From assembly GCA_963791295.1 (NCBI GenBank), contig CAWBRY010000004.1:1-64000 (forward strand): a DNA stretch of 64,000 nt, read 5' to 3'. The translations under genes were made by a program, and so were the position numbers. The stretch's first letter is position 1. The number at the start of each line of letters is the position of its first letter. This stretch comes from CAWBRY01 sp963791295. GTDB lineage: Bacteria > Bacteroidota > Bacteroidia > Chitinophagales > Chitinophagaceae. This document shows, piece by piece, positions 37,037 through 45,378 of the stretch. The notes under the pieces were generated by a model. That model saw only the letters and a program-made list of their open reading frames with translations, had not been told where the DNA came from and made no database searches.

Positions 37037-37354
37037 ATGGCAAAAGAATTTACAGATGGAAATTTCCAGAGCGAGGTACTGTCAGCAGACAAATTAACGG
37101 TGGTTGATTTTTGGGCGGAGTGGTGTGGTCCATGCCGTGCAATCGGTCCGGTAATTGAAGAATTGTCTAAGGAATACAATGGAAAAATAAATGTAGGCAA
37201 AGTGAATGTGGACATGAATCCGCAGGTTTCCATGAACTATGGGATCACTTCAATCCCCGCCATCCTGTTCATTAAGGGAGGCCAGGTAGTTGATAAGATG
37301 GTTGGAGCTCAGCCAAAGGGGAATTTTGTGAAAAAGATAGAAGCTCACCTATAA
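37037..37354 (+). CDS. trxA: Thioredoxin
   Basis: A 105-residue cytosolic thioredoxin of standard length. The redox site is VVDFWAEWCGPCRAIGPVI (Cys30 and Cys33), the cis-proline loop is YGITSIPAILFIKGGQ, and the C-terminal helix is PKGNFVKKIEAHL. It reduces disulfides in enzymes such as ribonucleotide reductase and Msr proteins. It is a single-gene unit with its own promoter element and terminator. Confidence 0.95.
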   Translation: MAKEFTDGNFQSEVLSADKLTVVDFWAEWCGPCRAIGPVIEELSKEYNGKINVGKVNVDMNPQVSMNYGITSIPAILFIKGGQVVDKMVGAQPKGNFVKKIEAHL

Positions 37355-37372
37355 AGAAATTATTCTCTGATG

Positions 37373-37409
37373 ATGCGTGTTCCGTTCCTTACGGAGCACG
37401 CATTTTTTT
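37373..37409 (+). terminator. Rho-independent terminator after trxA
   Basis: A two-part stem (ATGCGTGT with GCACGCAT, and TCCGT with ACGGA) closes a 5-base loop and ends in a run of T residues, 18 bp after the stop codon. Confidence 0.8.
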
Positions 37410-37432
37410 CGTCTATGCCTCACAGTATTTGA

Positions 37433-38680
37433 TCAATGCTTTAACTCGGGCGTCATTGTCGGATCATGTTTGTACCGAAAAGCAATCGGGAAGATAATAC
37501 CCAACACCAATGCGTAACCGGCGAAGCTAAACCAGATGCTCTGCCAGTCTTTTACTCCGTCCACAGTAAAATAGTCGACGACCCATCCGCTCACCATGCC
37601 TCCAAAAAATGCTCCCAGGCCATTGGTCATCAACATAAATAATCCTTGCGCACTCGCACGGATCTTTATATCAGCTTCTTTTTCTACAAATAAGGATCCT
37701 GATATATTGAAGAAATCAAATGCCATTCCATAGACGACCATCGATAGTACAAGCAGGATCAGTCCATCGCCGGGATTACCGATGCCAAACAATGCAAACC
37801 GGAAAAACCATGCGAAGATGCTCAGCAACATCACTTTCTTAATGCCAAATCTTCGAAGGAAGAATGGGATGCTAAGGATAAATAGCGTTTCAGATATTTG
37901 CGAGATCGAGATAAGGACGCTGGGATGTGTGACTGCAAAAGATGTTTTGTATTTTTCAATGCTTCCAAAATCATCCAGGAAAGGTTTGCCAAAAGCATTG
38001 GTGATCTGAAGTGCGGCGCCCAATAGCATAGCAAAAAAGAAAAAGATCACCATTTTTGTCTTCTTAAACAGGATGAACGCATCGAGGCCAAAAGAAGAAA
38101 TCCATGAAAGTTTTTTTCCTGCCTTGCCAGGTCTGCAAGGAGGCATTGAAAAACAATACATACCCATGATCAACGAAGCAGCGGCGCTAACAATAAATTG
38201 TATGGGAGTTTGCGTCCATCCGAACAGGTCTACCAACCACATGGCGCAAATGAAGCCAACGGTGCCCCATACGCGAATAGGAGGAAAGTCTGTTACGATA
38301 TTGAATTTTCTATCTTCCAATACGATATAGGAAACCGTATTGTTTAGGGCGATGGTGGGCATGAATACCAAAGAATTGAAGAACATGACCCAATACATCG
38401 TGTCCGGATCACCAACTTTGGAGGCCCAGAACAACAGGCACGCGCCGATTATATGGCAGGTTCCTAAAAGTCTTTCTGCGTTTATCCATCGATCGGCTAC
38501 AATGCCCAGCAGGGCTGGCATGAAGAGTGAAGCAATGCCCATCGTGCCATAGGTACTTCCAATCTGGCTCCCCGTCGCGTGCAGCACGCTGAACATATAA
38601 CCGCCGAGCGAGATTAGCCAGGAGCCCCATATAAAGAACTCCAGGAAATTCATGACAATAAGACGAAGCTTTATACTCAT
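37433..38680 (-). CDS. Nucleoside:proton symporter (MFS, NupG/XapB-like)
   Basis: A protein of 415 residues with 12 predicted helices. It opens RLIVMNFLEFFIWGSWLISL, followed by GGYMFSVLHATGSQIGSTYG, which is typical of the nucleoside:H+ symporter family. The segments MPALLGIVADRWINAERLL and FNIVTDFPPIRVWGTVGFIC also fit. It would import nucleosides for salvage, consistent with a nucleoside phosphorylase gene elsewhere in the window (about 55.8 kb). It is transcribed divergently from mqnE, and the 74-bp gap holds a heptad array. Confidence 0.88.
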   Translation of the reverse strand: MSIKLRLIVMNFLEFFIWGSWLISLGGYMFSVLHATGSQIGSTYGTMGIASLFMPALLGIVADRWINAERLLGTCHIIGACLLFWASKVGDPDTMYWVMFFNSLVFMPTIALNNTVSYIVLEDRKFNIVTDFPPIRVWGTVGFICAMWLVDLFGWTQTPIQFIVSAAASLIMGMYCFSMPPCRPGKAGKKLSWISSFGLDAFILFKKTKMVIFFFFAMLLGAALQITNAFGKPFLDDFGSIEKYKTSFAVTHPSVLISISQISETLFILSIPFFLRRFGIKKVMLLSIFAWFFRFALFGIGNPGDGLILLVLSMVVYGMAFDFFNISGSLFVEKEADIKIRASAQGLFMLMTNGLGAFFGGMVSGWVVDYFTVDGVKDWQSIWFSFAGYALVLGIIFPIAFRYKHDPTMTPELKH

Positions 38681-38710
38681 GTTGATCTGAAGATAAGGAT
38701 TTATACCAGC

Positions 38711-38738
38711 ATCTCATATCTGGCATCTGGTATCTAGT
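38711..38738. repeat. Heptad repeat, ATCTGGY type
   Basis: Four phased units atctcat, atctggc, atctggt, atctagt, in the divergent promoter gap between the nucleoside symporter and mqnE. It ends 2 bp before the -7 element of mqnE. Confidence 0.7.
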
Positions 38739-38740
38739 AG

Positions 38741-38748
38741 TATCTTTG
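38741..38748 (+). promoter_or_regulatory. -7 promoter element TATCTTTG for mqnE
   Basis: An exact TAnnTTTG match 6 bp upstream of the ATG at 38755. A start of transcription about 6-7 bp later would give a leaderless or nearly leaderless mRNA. The usual -33 region is occupied by the heptad array. Confidence 0.5.
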
Positions 38749-38754
38749 CACTCA

Positions 38755-39906
38755 ATGATTACTTCGAATTTAAGGACAGAGTTATTAGGTAATGAGTTGA
38801 CTGAAGATCTGGCCGGAATTGCTGAAAAGGTAAAAGCAGGTAAGCGTATCTCGGACCAGGAAGGTTTGATTCTTTTTGAAAAAGGAAGCCTGGCATTCGT
38901 TGGCAGCCTGGCAAATTATATTCGCGAGAAGTTGCATAGCGATAAGACTTACTTCAATCGCAATTTTCATATCGAGCCCACCAATGTATGTGTATTCAGC
39001 TGCAATTTTTGCTCCTATAGCCGGCTATATGCCCATCGTGAAGAAGGTTGGGAATTAAGCCAGGACCAAATGATGGAAATGGTCAGGAAATATGACGGCA
39101 AGCCCATTACCGAAGTCCATATTGTAGGAGGAGTTCATCCAAAAATGAACCTGGCTTTTTTCGCAGAGCTACTTCGGCGGATTAAGACCCACCGCCCTAC
39201 CCTTCACATTAAAGGATTTACTGCGGTGGAATTGGATTATATGATTCGCAAAGCGGGCATGAGCATAGAGGACGGATTGAAATACCTGCAGGAAGCGGGA
39301 CTCGATTCCATTCCCGGCGGCGGCGCAGAGATCTTTGCCAGCGACATACGTGATCAGATTGCAGCAGATAAAGTGGATGCAGCCGGTTGGCTCAAAATTC
39401 ATGAAGCTGCTCATAATTTAGGAATGCATAGCAATGCCACCATACTTTATGGGAATATTGAAAAGTATCACCATCGCATTGATCATATGCGCCAGTTACG
39501 GGAATTGCAGGACAGAACCGGTGGATTCAATACATTCATTCCACTGAAATTTCGCAACAAAGACAATGATATGAGTCATATTCCTGAATCATCCATTGTG
39601 GAAGACATGAAAATGTATGCCGTTGCCCGGATTTACCTGGACAACTTCCCTCATTTAAAGGCCTATTGGCCAATGTTAGGCAGACAAAACACACAGCTTT
39701 CTCTTTCTTTTGGCGTGGATGATATCGACGGAACTATTGATGACACCACGAAAATTTATTCGATGGCTGGAGCGGAAGAACAACATCCTTCCATGACTAC
39801 GACTGAATTGGTCACCTTAATCCGGCGCGCAGGAAGAATTCCAGTTGAGAGGGATACGCTTTATAATGAAATCGAGAGGAACTTTGACATGATTACTGAT
39901 TATTGA
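38755..39906 (+). CDS. mqnE: Aminofutalosine synthase MqnE (radical SAM)
   Basis: A radical SAM enzyme of 383 residues from the ATG at 38755; the in-frame TTG at 38746 lies inside the promoter element. The Fe-S cluster motif is NVCVFSCNFCSYSRLY (CxxxCxxC). Family segments include ITEVHIVGGVHPKMNLAFF, AGLDSIPGGGAEIFASDIRD and HSNATILYGNIEKYHHRIDH. MqnE joins SAM to the chorismate-derived enolpyruvyl benzoate to make aminofutalosine in the futalosine route to menaquinone. No other mqn genes are in the window. The last codons and the stop (ITDY-TGA) are formed by a TGATTAT heptad array. Confidence 0.93.
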   Translation: MITSNLRTELLGNELTEDLAGIAEKVKAGKRISDQEGLILFEKGSLAFVGSLANYIREKLHSDKTYFNRNFHIEPTNVCVFSCNFCSYSRLYAHREEGWELSQDQMMEMVRKYDGKPITEVHIVGGVHPKMNLAFFAELLRRIKTHRPTLHIKGFTAVELDYMIRKAGMSIEDGLKYLQEAGLDSIPGGGAEIFASDIRDQIAADKVDAAGWLKIHEAAHNLGMHSNATILYGNIEKYHHRIDHMRQLRELQDRTGGFNTFIPLKFRNKDNDMSHIPESSIVEDMKMYAVARIYLDNFPHLKAYWPMLGRQNTQLSLSFGVDDIDGTIDDTTKIYSMAGAEEQHPSMTTTELVTLIRRAGRIPVERDTLYNEIERNFDMITDY

Positions 39907-39963
39907 TTATTGATTATTGAAAATACATCTGCAGCAATAATTAATAATCAATAATAAATAATA
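39890..39963. repeat. Paired inverted heptad arrays, TGATTAT and AATAATY
   Basis: Units tgattac, tgattat, tgattat, tgattat (39890-39917) are followed after 18 bp by aataatt, aataatc, aataata, aataata (39936-39963). The two arrays are reverse complements in consensus and could form a hairpin of about 28 bp. The first supplies the stop codon of mqnE; the second ends 5 bp before the next ATG. Confidence 0.85.
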
Positions 39964-39968
39964 ACGCC

Positions 39969-40427
39969 ATGGGTCCAATAACGCAAGAAATCCAGGATTT
40001 TGTCAATACAACGAAATTAGGCTTCATTGCTACCGTTTGCCCGGACGGCACTCCCAATCTTTCGCCCAAAGGCACTACTATGTCCTGGGATGAAGAACAC
40101 CTGGTGTTTGCTGATATTCATTCTCCTGAGACTATTAAAAATTTACTCTTGAATCCCGCTATCGAAATCAATATAGTCGACGTTTTTATCCGCAAAGGAT
40201 ACCGTTTTAAAGGGATCGCAACTGTCTACTCTGAGGGTCCCGTGTTCCAGGAAGTATTTGACCGCAACAAGGAATTCTTATCCAAATATCCCATTCGGCA
40301 TATCGTATTGGTCAAGGTTGACCGGGTGCTTCGCCTCATTTCACCTGCATATGACGATGGGACATCAGAAGCAGAGGTCAAAAGCAGGTGGATCGACTAT
40401 TGGCAATCTTTATACAATAAGGAGTAA
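39969..40427 (+). CDS. Pyridoxamine 5'-phosphate oxidase family protein
   Basis: A 152-residue flavin-binding split-barrel protein. It begins with a helix (TQEIQDFVNTTKLGFIATVC), then CPDGTPNLSPKGTTMSWDEE and LVFADIHSPETIKNLLLNPA. A characteristic KGYRFKGIATVYSEGPVFQE and a C-terminal helix follow. The fold binds FMN or F420 and usually acts as a general oxidoreductase; the substrate is unknown. The ATG lies directly after a heptad array. Confidence 0.85.
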   Translation: MGPITQEIQDFVNTTKLGFIATVCPDGTPNLSPKGTTMSWDEEHLVFADIHSPETIKNLLLNPAIEINIVDVFIRKGYRFKGIATVYSEGPVFQEVFDRNKEFLSKYPIRHIVLVKVDRVLRLISPAYDDGTSEAEVKSRWIDYWQSLYNKE

Positions 40428-40460
40428 GAATTATTAATTCCGTAGATAAATCGATAATTA

Positions 40461-41195
40461 ATGAAGCTCTCTGTAGTACAGACGAGACCGGTCAAAGGTG
40501 ATATACATAAGAATATCCAACGCCATACAGACATGCTTGACCTGGCTATCGATCAAGGGGCGCAACTGGTCGTGTTTCCTGAGCTTTCTCTAACGGGTTA
40601 TGAACCAGAGCTGGCCAATCAACTGGCCATGAATTTACACGATCATCAGCTCGACACTTTCCAAAAAATCAGCGATGAACATAACATGATCATTGGAGCC
40701 GGATTGCCGCTTAGGAATGATAAAGGAATTTGCATTGCGATGGCGCTATTCGAGCCCGGACACACCAGGAAGGCCTATTCCAAAAAATATCTCCACACGG
40801 ATGAAGAGCCGTTTTTTGTTCCTGGAAATGATAGCGTTGGTTTGTCCAGTAATCGTATTGCTCTTGCCATTTGCTATGAATTGTCGGTGCCGCAGCATTC
40901 GGTAGATGCTCACAAAAGAGGCGATGAAATTTATATTGCCAGCGCGGCCAAATCCGTTTCGGCGATGAATAAGACCATCCAGACTCTTTCCGAAACCGCC
41001 AAAAAGTATTCAATGACAGTCCTGTTTTCGAATTGTGTCGGAATATCCGGTGGCTTTGAATGTGGCGGCAAGTCGTCCATTTGGAACAGCAGGGGAATAT
41101 TGTTAGCTCAGCTTGATCACCAGCATGAAGGCATCCTCTCAATCGATATGAATACCGGTCAAATCACCACTAAAACAATTGCTAATACGAATTAG
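40461..41195 (+). CDS. Carbon-nitrogen hydrolase (nitrilase superfamily)
   Basis: A 244-residue hydrolase with the full catalytic triad: Glu41 in QLVVFPELSLTGYEPE, Lys109 in AYSKKYLHTDEEPFF and Cys138 in RIALAICYELSVPQ. The nitrilase fold ends in FECGGKSSIWNSRGILLAQL. It hydrolyses a non-peptide C-N bond, probably an amide, in the cytosol. The exact substrate cannot be read from the sequence. It lies 33 bp after the PPOX-like gene in the same direction. Confidence 0.88.
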   Translation: MKLSVVQTRPVKGDIHKNIQRHTDMLDLAIDQGAQLVVFPELSLTGYEPELANQLAMNLHDHQLDTFQKISDEHNMIIGAGLPLRNDKGICIAMALFEPGHTRKAYSKKYLHTDEEPFFVPGNDSVGLSSNRIALAICYELSVPQHSVDAHKRGDEIYIASAAKSVSAMNKTIQTLSETAKKYSMTVLFSNCVGISGGFECGGKSSIWNSRGILLAQLDHQHEGILSIDMNTGQITTKTIANTN

Positions 41196-41208
41196 CGCTG
41201 CTGTTGCA

Positions 41209-41658
41209 TTAATACCAGGAACCAACGGTTTGCTTTTCAAGCAAGTTCTTTAGCGCCTCCAACACCTTTTTCCAGTTCTCCTCAGAATGCTTCCTCATTT
41301 TCTCGTCGGGAATATTTTCCTGAGTCACGGCAAGGATCGTACTGTCATTCTTTTCCGTCAATGCATACGTGACGATCACATAATTCTCCGGCTTATCTTC
41401 TATTCCTGACATGGAACTCCAATATTCATAGCGAAAGAGCTTGTTAGGGACAACACTTAAGATCGTTCCTTTATCCTCATAATGCTTGCCTTCCCATTCA
41501 CCTCTAAATATAAGAGGACTGCCAGCTTTCCAATCAGAGATCGCATCAGTGCCAAAGAAATATTGTTTGATAATCGCGGGGGTGGTTAAAGCCTCCCAAA
41601 CTTTTGTAGCGGGCGCTTGAATATGAATACTTGCTTTGCCTGTTATATTATTTTTCAT
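41209..41658 (-). CDS. SRPBCC/AHSA1-type protein
   Basis: A 149-residue Bet v1-like fold protein of the AHSA1 (activator of Hsp90 ATPase) subgroup. It opens ASIHIQAPATKVWEALTTPA, then IIKQYFFGTDAISDWKAGSP, LIFRGEWEGKHYEDKGTILS and a C-terminal helix (HSEENWKKVLEALKNLLEKQ). Such proteins bind hydrophobic ligands or act in stress responses. It is convergent with the hydrolase gene, with 13 bp between the ends. Confidence 0.85.
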   Translation of the reverse strand: MKNNITGKASIHIQAPATKVWEALTTPAIIKQYFFGTDAISDWKAGSPLIFRGEWEGKHYEDKGTILSVVPNKLFRYEYWSSMSGIEDKPENYVIVTYALTEKNDSTILAVTQENIPDEKMRKHSEENWKKVLEALKNLLEKQTVGSWY

Positions 41659-41793
41659 GTTATTGAGATTTGGTCTTTTAGACCTGCACGAAAATTAGTG
41701 CCAAACTCAGCTCCGGAACGACTAAAGGGTTAAAACAAAATTAATTTTCATTAGCGCTCAGCCATTTACCTTTATTACTCTAATATTTAAAAA

Positions 41794-42891
41794 ATGGGAA
41801 TCGCACAAATAAGAATACGCATCGTAAAAATAGTCATCATGCTGCCCCTTTTTTTAATGATGACATCGCAAATTTCCGGACAACCATTGCGAGTAGGCGT
41901 CGTGGGGCTTAGCCATGATCATGTATTCGGCATATTGAATCAATTCAGAAAAGGCGAAGTGATCATTGTCGGCATCGCTGAAGAAAATAAGTCATTGGCA
42001 AACCGATTTAAGGCCGATTATCACTTGCCCGATTCCCTGTTTTTTAAGACAGTGGAGGAGATGCTGCAGCACATCAAGCCGGATGCGGTCATGGCTTTTA
42101 ATGCTATAGCAGACCATTTGTCTGTTGTGGAAGCATGCGCACCTAAAGGCATCTCCGTAATGGTTGAAAAGCCCCTGGCAACAACAGTAGAACAGGCTCG
42201 GCGAATGGCAGCGTTGGTGAAGCAATATGGCATCCATCTGCTCACCAACTATGAAACGACCTGGTATTCCAGCAATCAGCAGGTATATGAAATGGTGCAT
42301 AAAGAAAATGTAACCGGGCAGATAAGAAAAATGGTAGTTCATATGGGTCATCAAGGCCCACAGGAAATCGGTTGTACCAAAGATTTTTTGAGTTGGCTTA
42401 CAGATCCAATCAAGAATGGAGGAGGTGCATTAATTGATTTCGGATGTTATGGAGCAAATATAATGACATGGCTAATGGAAGGAAAAGCGCCGCTCTCCGT
42501 TACGGCCATTACCAAACAGATGAAACCAAATATCTATCCAAAGGTGGACGACGATGCTACCATCCTCTTGGAATATCCTGGCGCCATTGGTATTATTGAA
42601 GCTTCATGGAACTGGCCGTATGGAATAAAAGACCTGGAAGTATTTGGGGAGAAGAGCTATTTACACTCATTAAACAGTAATGCCATCGAAAGAAGGGATA
42701 CCGTTACCTATTATAAAGTAAATGTCAAACCTGCCCGGTACGTCGATAACCTCACTTATTTGTCGGCTGTCCTTCGGGGAAAAGTCAATCCTGCCAACGA
42801 CCTTTCTTCGCTCGAAAATAACCTGCTTGTAGTCCAGATTCTGGAGGCTGCTCGCGAATCGGCGAGGACAGGGAAGAAAATTACATTTTAA
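41794..42891 (+). CDS. Exported Gfo/Idh/MocA family oxidoreductase
   Basis: A protein of 365 residues with an N-terminal signal peptide (VKIVIMLPLFLMMTSQISGQ). The Rossmann domain includes LRVGVVGLSHDHVFGILNQF and the family marker GISVMVEKPLATTVEQA. The C-terminal alpha/beta domain contains DPIKNGGGALIDFGCYGANI. The family uses tightly bound NAD(P) to oxidise sugars or glycosides. Export implies a role on glycans in the periplasm, probably with Tat-independent cofactor loading or retention. The substrate is unknown. Confidence 0.85.
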   Translation: MGIAQIRIRIVKIVIMLPLFLMMTSQISGQPLRVGVVGLSHDHVFGILNQFRKGEVIIVGIAEENKSLANRFKADYHLPDSLFFKTVEEMLQHIKPDAVMAFNAIADHLSVVEACAPKGISVMVEKPLATTVEQARRMAALVKQYGIHLLTNYETTWYSSNQQVYEMVHKENVTGQIRKMVVHMGHQGPQEIGCTKDFLSWLTDPIKNGGGALIDFGCYGANIMTWLMEGKAPLSVTAITKQMKPNIYPKVDDDATILLEYPGAIGIIEASWNWPYGIKDLEVFGEKSYLHSLNSNAIERRDTVTYYKVNVKPARYVDNLTYLSAVLRGKVNPANDLSSLENNLLVVQILEAARESARTGKKITF

Positions 42892-42918
42892 ACGCAATAC
42901 ATACCTAAAACAACCTTT

Positions 42919-43374
42919 ATGCAAAAGATCATCCCGTTCTTATGGTTTAATGATAATATGGAAGAAGCGATGAATTTTTATGTCTCCATATTTAAGAATT
43001 CAAAGATCATCCGCAAGACTCCGGGGCCTGACGGGAAAATACTGACAGCGACCTTTCAATTGGAAGGCCAGACTTTTTACGCGCTCAATGGAGGACCGAT
43101 GTTCAAATTCACCGAGGCCATATCCTTGTTCGTAAACTGTGAAGATCAAAAAGAGGTCGATGAACTTTGGGACCGTCTTTCTGAAGGGGGAGAAATACAG
43201 AAATGTGGTTGGCTCAAAGATAAATTCGGAATCTCCTGGCAGATCATTCCTTCCATTCTGGGCCAATTGATGAATGACCCGGACCAGGAGAAAGCAAAAA
43301 GAGTGATGATGGCTATGTTGCAAATGGACAAGATCGATATAAAACAGTTGCAGGATGCCTACGCGTCAAAATAA
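42919..43374 (+). CDS. VOC (PhnB-like) protein
   Basis: A 151-residue protein of the vicinal oxygen chelate fold in its PhnB/3-demethylubiquinone form. It opens KIIPFLWFNDNMEEAMNFYV, then SIFKNSKIIRKTPGPDGKIL, FYALNGGPMFKFTEAISLF and KDKFGISWQIIPSILGQLM. The function of this group is mostly unknown; despite older names it is not a methyltransferase by fold. It lies 14 bp upstream of an AraC-type regulator in the same direction. Confidence 0.87.
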   Translation: MQKIIPFLWFNDNMEEAMNFYVSIFKNSKIIRKTPGPDGKILTATFQLEGQTFYALNGGPMFKFTEAISLFVNCEDQKEVDELWDRLSEGGEIQKCGWLKDKFGISWQIIPSILGQLMNDPDQEKAKRVMMAMLQMDKIDIKQLQDAYASK

Positions 43375-43388
43375 CATCCTTTGAAGTC

Positions 43389-44207
43389 ATGATATTTGAA
43401 TTATACAAACCGGCGCTTCCCCTGAATCAGTTTATCGACAGTTTTATTTACTATCGTGACTACAATCCTATTCATTCCGTTGACCGCTTTCTTCCCGACG
43501 GGAATATAAATGTGGTTATCGACCTTACCGATTACCCAAAATACATTTATGACAATGAAACTCTCAAGGAAATCCAGGCCTGCCAACATGTGTGGTTTTC
43601 AGGGATAAGGAATAGATATATTACGATCCCCTCCGGAAAGGATAGTGAAATGTTCATTATCAATTTTAAGAAAGGAAGGGCTTATCCCTTTGTACAAATG
43701 CCATTGGATGAATTAACCGATAGTGTGGTTGATGGAGACCTGGTATTGACAAAAGAAATCATGAACATGCGGGAAATCATCCTTTCGCTATCGGAAACTT
43801 CTCAAAAATTTGTATATGCCGAACAACATTTGTTGAAACAATTTGGATCTCGCCTCGACCCAAACCCTTTTGTCGATTTTGCCGTCGATAAAATCATACA
43901 TGCCCCCAACCAATTCACGATGGCAACCTTATCTCGTAAGGTGGGCTATTCTCAAAAACATTTTATTCAAATGTTCAGGGAAAATGTGGGTGTGACCCCA
44001 AAGGCATTTCTAAGGATCGTGCGTTTTCAAAGAGCCATTCAGGAAATTGAAGCATCCAAACGGATCAACTGGTCATCCATGGCGCTGGATTGTGGCTACT
44101 ATGACCAGGCTCATTTTATCAATGATTTCAAAGACTTTTCCGGATTCACACCTCAGCAATACCTTCTTCAGAAGAATGATCAATTGAATTATGTGCCGAT
44201 CGGATAG
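43389..44207 (+). CDS. AraC family transcriptional regulator
   Basis: A regulator of 272 residues. The N-terminal ligand-type domain (FLPDGNINVVIDLTDYP) is followed by a C-terminal double helix-turn-helix: FTMATLSRKVGYSQKHFIQM, FRENVGVTPKAFLRIVRFQ and MALDCGYYDQAHFINDFKDF, then SGFTPQQYL. It probably controls neighbouring small genes such as the VOC and DUF1761 genes; this is inferred from position only. Confidence 0.9.
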   Translation: MIFELYKPALPLNQFIDSFIYYRDYNPIHSVDRFLPDGNINVVIDLTDYPKYIYDNETLKEIQACQHVWFSGIRNRYITIPSGKDSEMFIINFKKGRAYPFVQMPLDELTDSVVDGDLVLTKEIMNMREIILSLSETSQKFVYAEQHLLKQFGSRLDPNPFVDFAVDKIIHAPNQFTMATLSRKVGYSQKHFIQMFRENVGVTPKAFLRIVRFQRAIQEIEASKRINWSSMALDCGYYDQAHFINDFKDFSGFTPQQYLLQKNDQLNYVPIG

Positions 44208-44267
44208 GTAAATTTCTTCCAATACCAGCGCGTTTCGTGTCGCTACATTGCTTCAGAAAAATTTTTT

Positions 44268-44675
44268 ATGGAATCTATATCGATCAATCATTGGGCCGTG
44301 TTGGTCGCGGCCCTCTCGAACCTGGCATTGGGCGCCATCTGGTACTCGCCCCTGCTTTTTTACAAAGCCTGGATGAAGGAAAATAATTTCACCGACGAAG
44401 ATCTCAAGAAGGCAAAACCCGCCCGAACTTATACAATTACCCTCATCCTCTCCATCATGATCTCTTATAACCTCGCCTTTTTCCTGGGAGATGCCAAGAC
44501 TGACATGGCATGGGGCACGACCGCGGGATTTTTGGCTGGCTTTGGTTTTGCTACACTGATTTTTTCTATCATCGCTTTATTTGAGCAACGTTCGTGGAAA
44601 TATATTTTCATCAACGGGGGATTCATAACCGTCTACTTTACATTGATCGGTTTCATACTTGGTAGTTGGCGATAA
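44268..44675 (+). CDS. DUF1761 membrane protein
   Basis: A 135-residue protein with four hydrophobic helices. The DUF1761 opening is ISINHWAVLVAALSNLALG, then AIWYSPLLFYKAWMKENNF, and the protein ends GFITVYFTLIGFILGSWR. The function is unknown. It is common as a single gene in Bacteroidota. It lies 12 bp upstream of the DUF4287/DUF5655 gene. Confidence 0.85.
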   Translation: MESISINHWAVLVAALSNLALGAIWYSPLLFYKAWMKENNFTDEDLKKAKPARTYTITLILSIMISYNLAFFLGDAKTDMAWGTTAGFLAGFGFATLIFSIIALFEQRSWKYIFINGGFITVYFTLIGFILGSWR

Positions 44676-44687
44676 AAATTCATCTAC

Positions 44688-45272
44688 ATGGCAAAGACTT
44701 CAGGAGAATTTGAACAGGAATTCATTCAATCCGCTAAGGAAAAAACAGGCCGAAGCCTGGAACAGTGGCTGGCCTTGCTTAAATCGACCGGGTATACAAA
44801 GCAAATGGAATTGCTGAACTGGTTAAAAACCGAACACGGCCTGAATCATATGCAGGCACAGTTTGCTTCAGGGATCTTTTTAAATAATGGTAAACCCGTT
44901 TACCAAAATGAAGGTCAGTTGTTGGAAAACCAGTTTCTGAAAAATGAAGCTATGCGTCCACTCTTCGACACAGTTTCTAAAAGGATCCTGAGCAATTTTC
45001 CTGACGCGTTGCTCATACCTAAAAAAACATATCTATCCTTCACGGCAGTCAGGGAGTTTGCCGCTGTCAACATCAAGCCAAAGGAGATCCGACTGGGCCT
45101 GGACCTCGGGGATCAATCTTTTTCTGCGCTGTTCCAAAAGTCAAAGCTAACAGGACCTATGCCTCGAATTTCGCATATGGTTGTCCTGGCTGAATTCAAA
45201 GAATTTGATAAGGAGGTGGAAGCCGGTATGCGCAAGTCGTATGACAGGTGCCACAAGAGTTCTAAGTTGTAA
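44688..45272 (+). CDS. DUF4287 and DUF5655 domain protein
   Basis: A 194-residue soluble protein. The N-terminal DUF4287 region reads KEKTGRSLEQWLALLKSTGY and LLNWLKTEHGLNHMQAQFAS. The C-terminal DUF5655 region reads LFDTVSKRILSNFPDALLIP, then SFTAVREFAAVNIKPKEIRL and SHMVVLAEFKEFDKEV. The function is unknown. Its stop codon TAA lies inside an AAGTTNT heptad array, so the last residues (SSKL) are repeat-encoded. Confidence 0.83.
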   Translation: MAKTSGEFEQEFIQSAKEKTGRSLEQWLALLKSTGYTKQMELLNWLKTEHGLNHMQAQFASGIFLNNGKPVYQNEGQLLENQFLKNEAMRPLFDTVSKRILSNFPDALLIPKKTYLSFTAVREFAAVNIKPKEIRLGLDLGDQSFSALFQKSKLTGPMPRISHMVVLAEFKEFDKEVEAGMRKSYDRCHKSSKL

Positions 45273-45284
45273 GTTTTAAGTTAT
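45257..45284. repeat. Heptad repeat, AAGTTNT type, overlapping a stop codon
   Basis: Four phased units gagttct, aagttgt, aagtttt, aagttat. The stop codon of the preceding gene (45270-45272) spans units two and three. Confidence 0.8.
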
Positions 45285-45298
45285 TGCTCCGGGTTGTT

Positions 45299-45326
45299 TA
45301 ATTATTGATTATTAATTATTGATTAT
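45299..45326. repeat. Heptad repeat, TRATTAT type
   Basis: Four alternating phased units taattat, tgattat, taattat, tgattat, placed between an AAGTT-type array and its inverted partner. It may form the loop or a nested arm of the larger structure. Confidence 0.8.
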
Positions 45327-45332
45327 TTTCAT

Positions 45333-45367
45333 AACTTATAACCTACAACTTAAAACCTATAACTCAC
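45333..45367. repeat. Heptad repeat, AACYTAY type, inverted to the array at 45257
   Basis: Five phased units aacttat, aacctac, aacttaa, aacctat, aactcac, ending 11 bp before the ThuA-like start codon. In consensus it is the reverse complement of the AAGTTNT array about 70 bp upstream. Confidence 0.82.
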
Positions 45368-45378
45368 CACTTTCCTTC

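Noticed and set aside
42919..43374. 3-demethylubiquinone methyltransferase
   Set aside because: The name is inherited from an old family label. The fold is VOC/PhnB-like and no SAM-binding motif is present.
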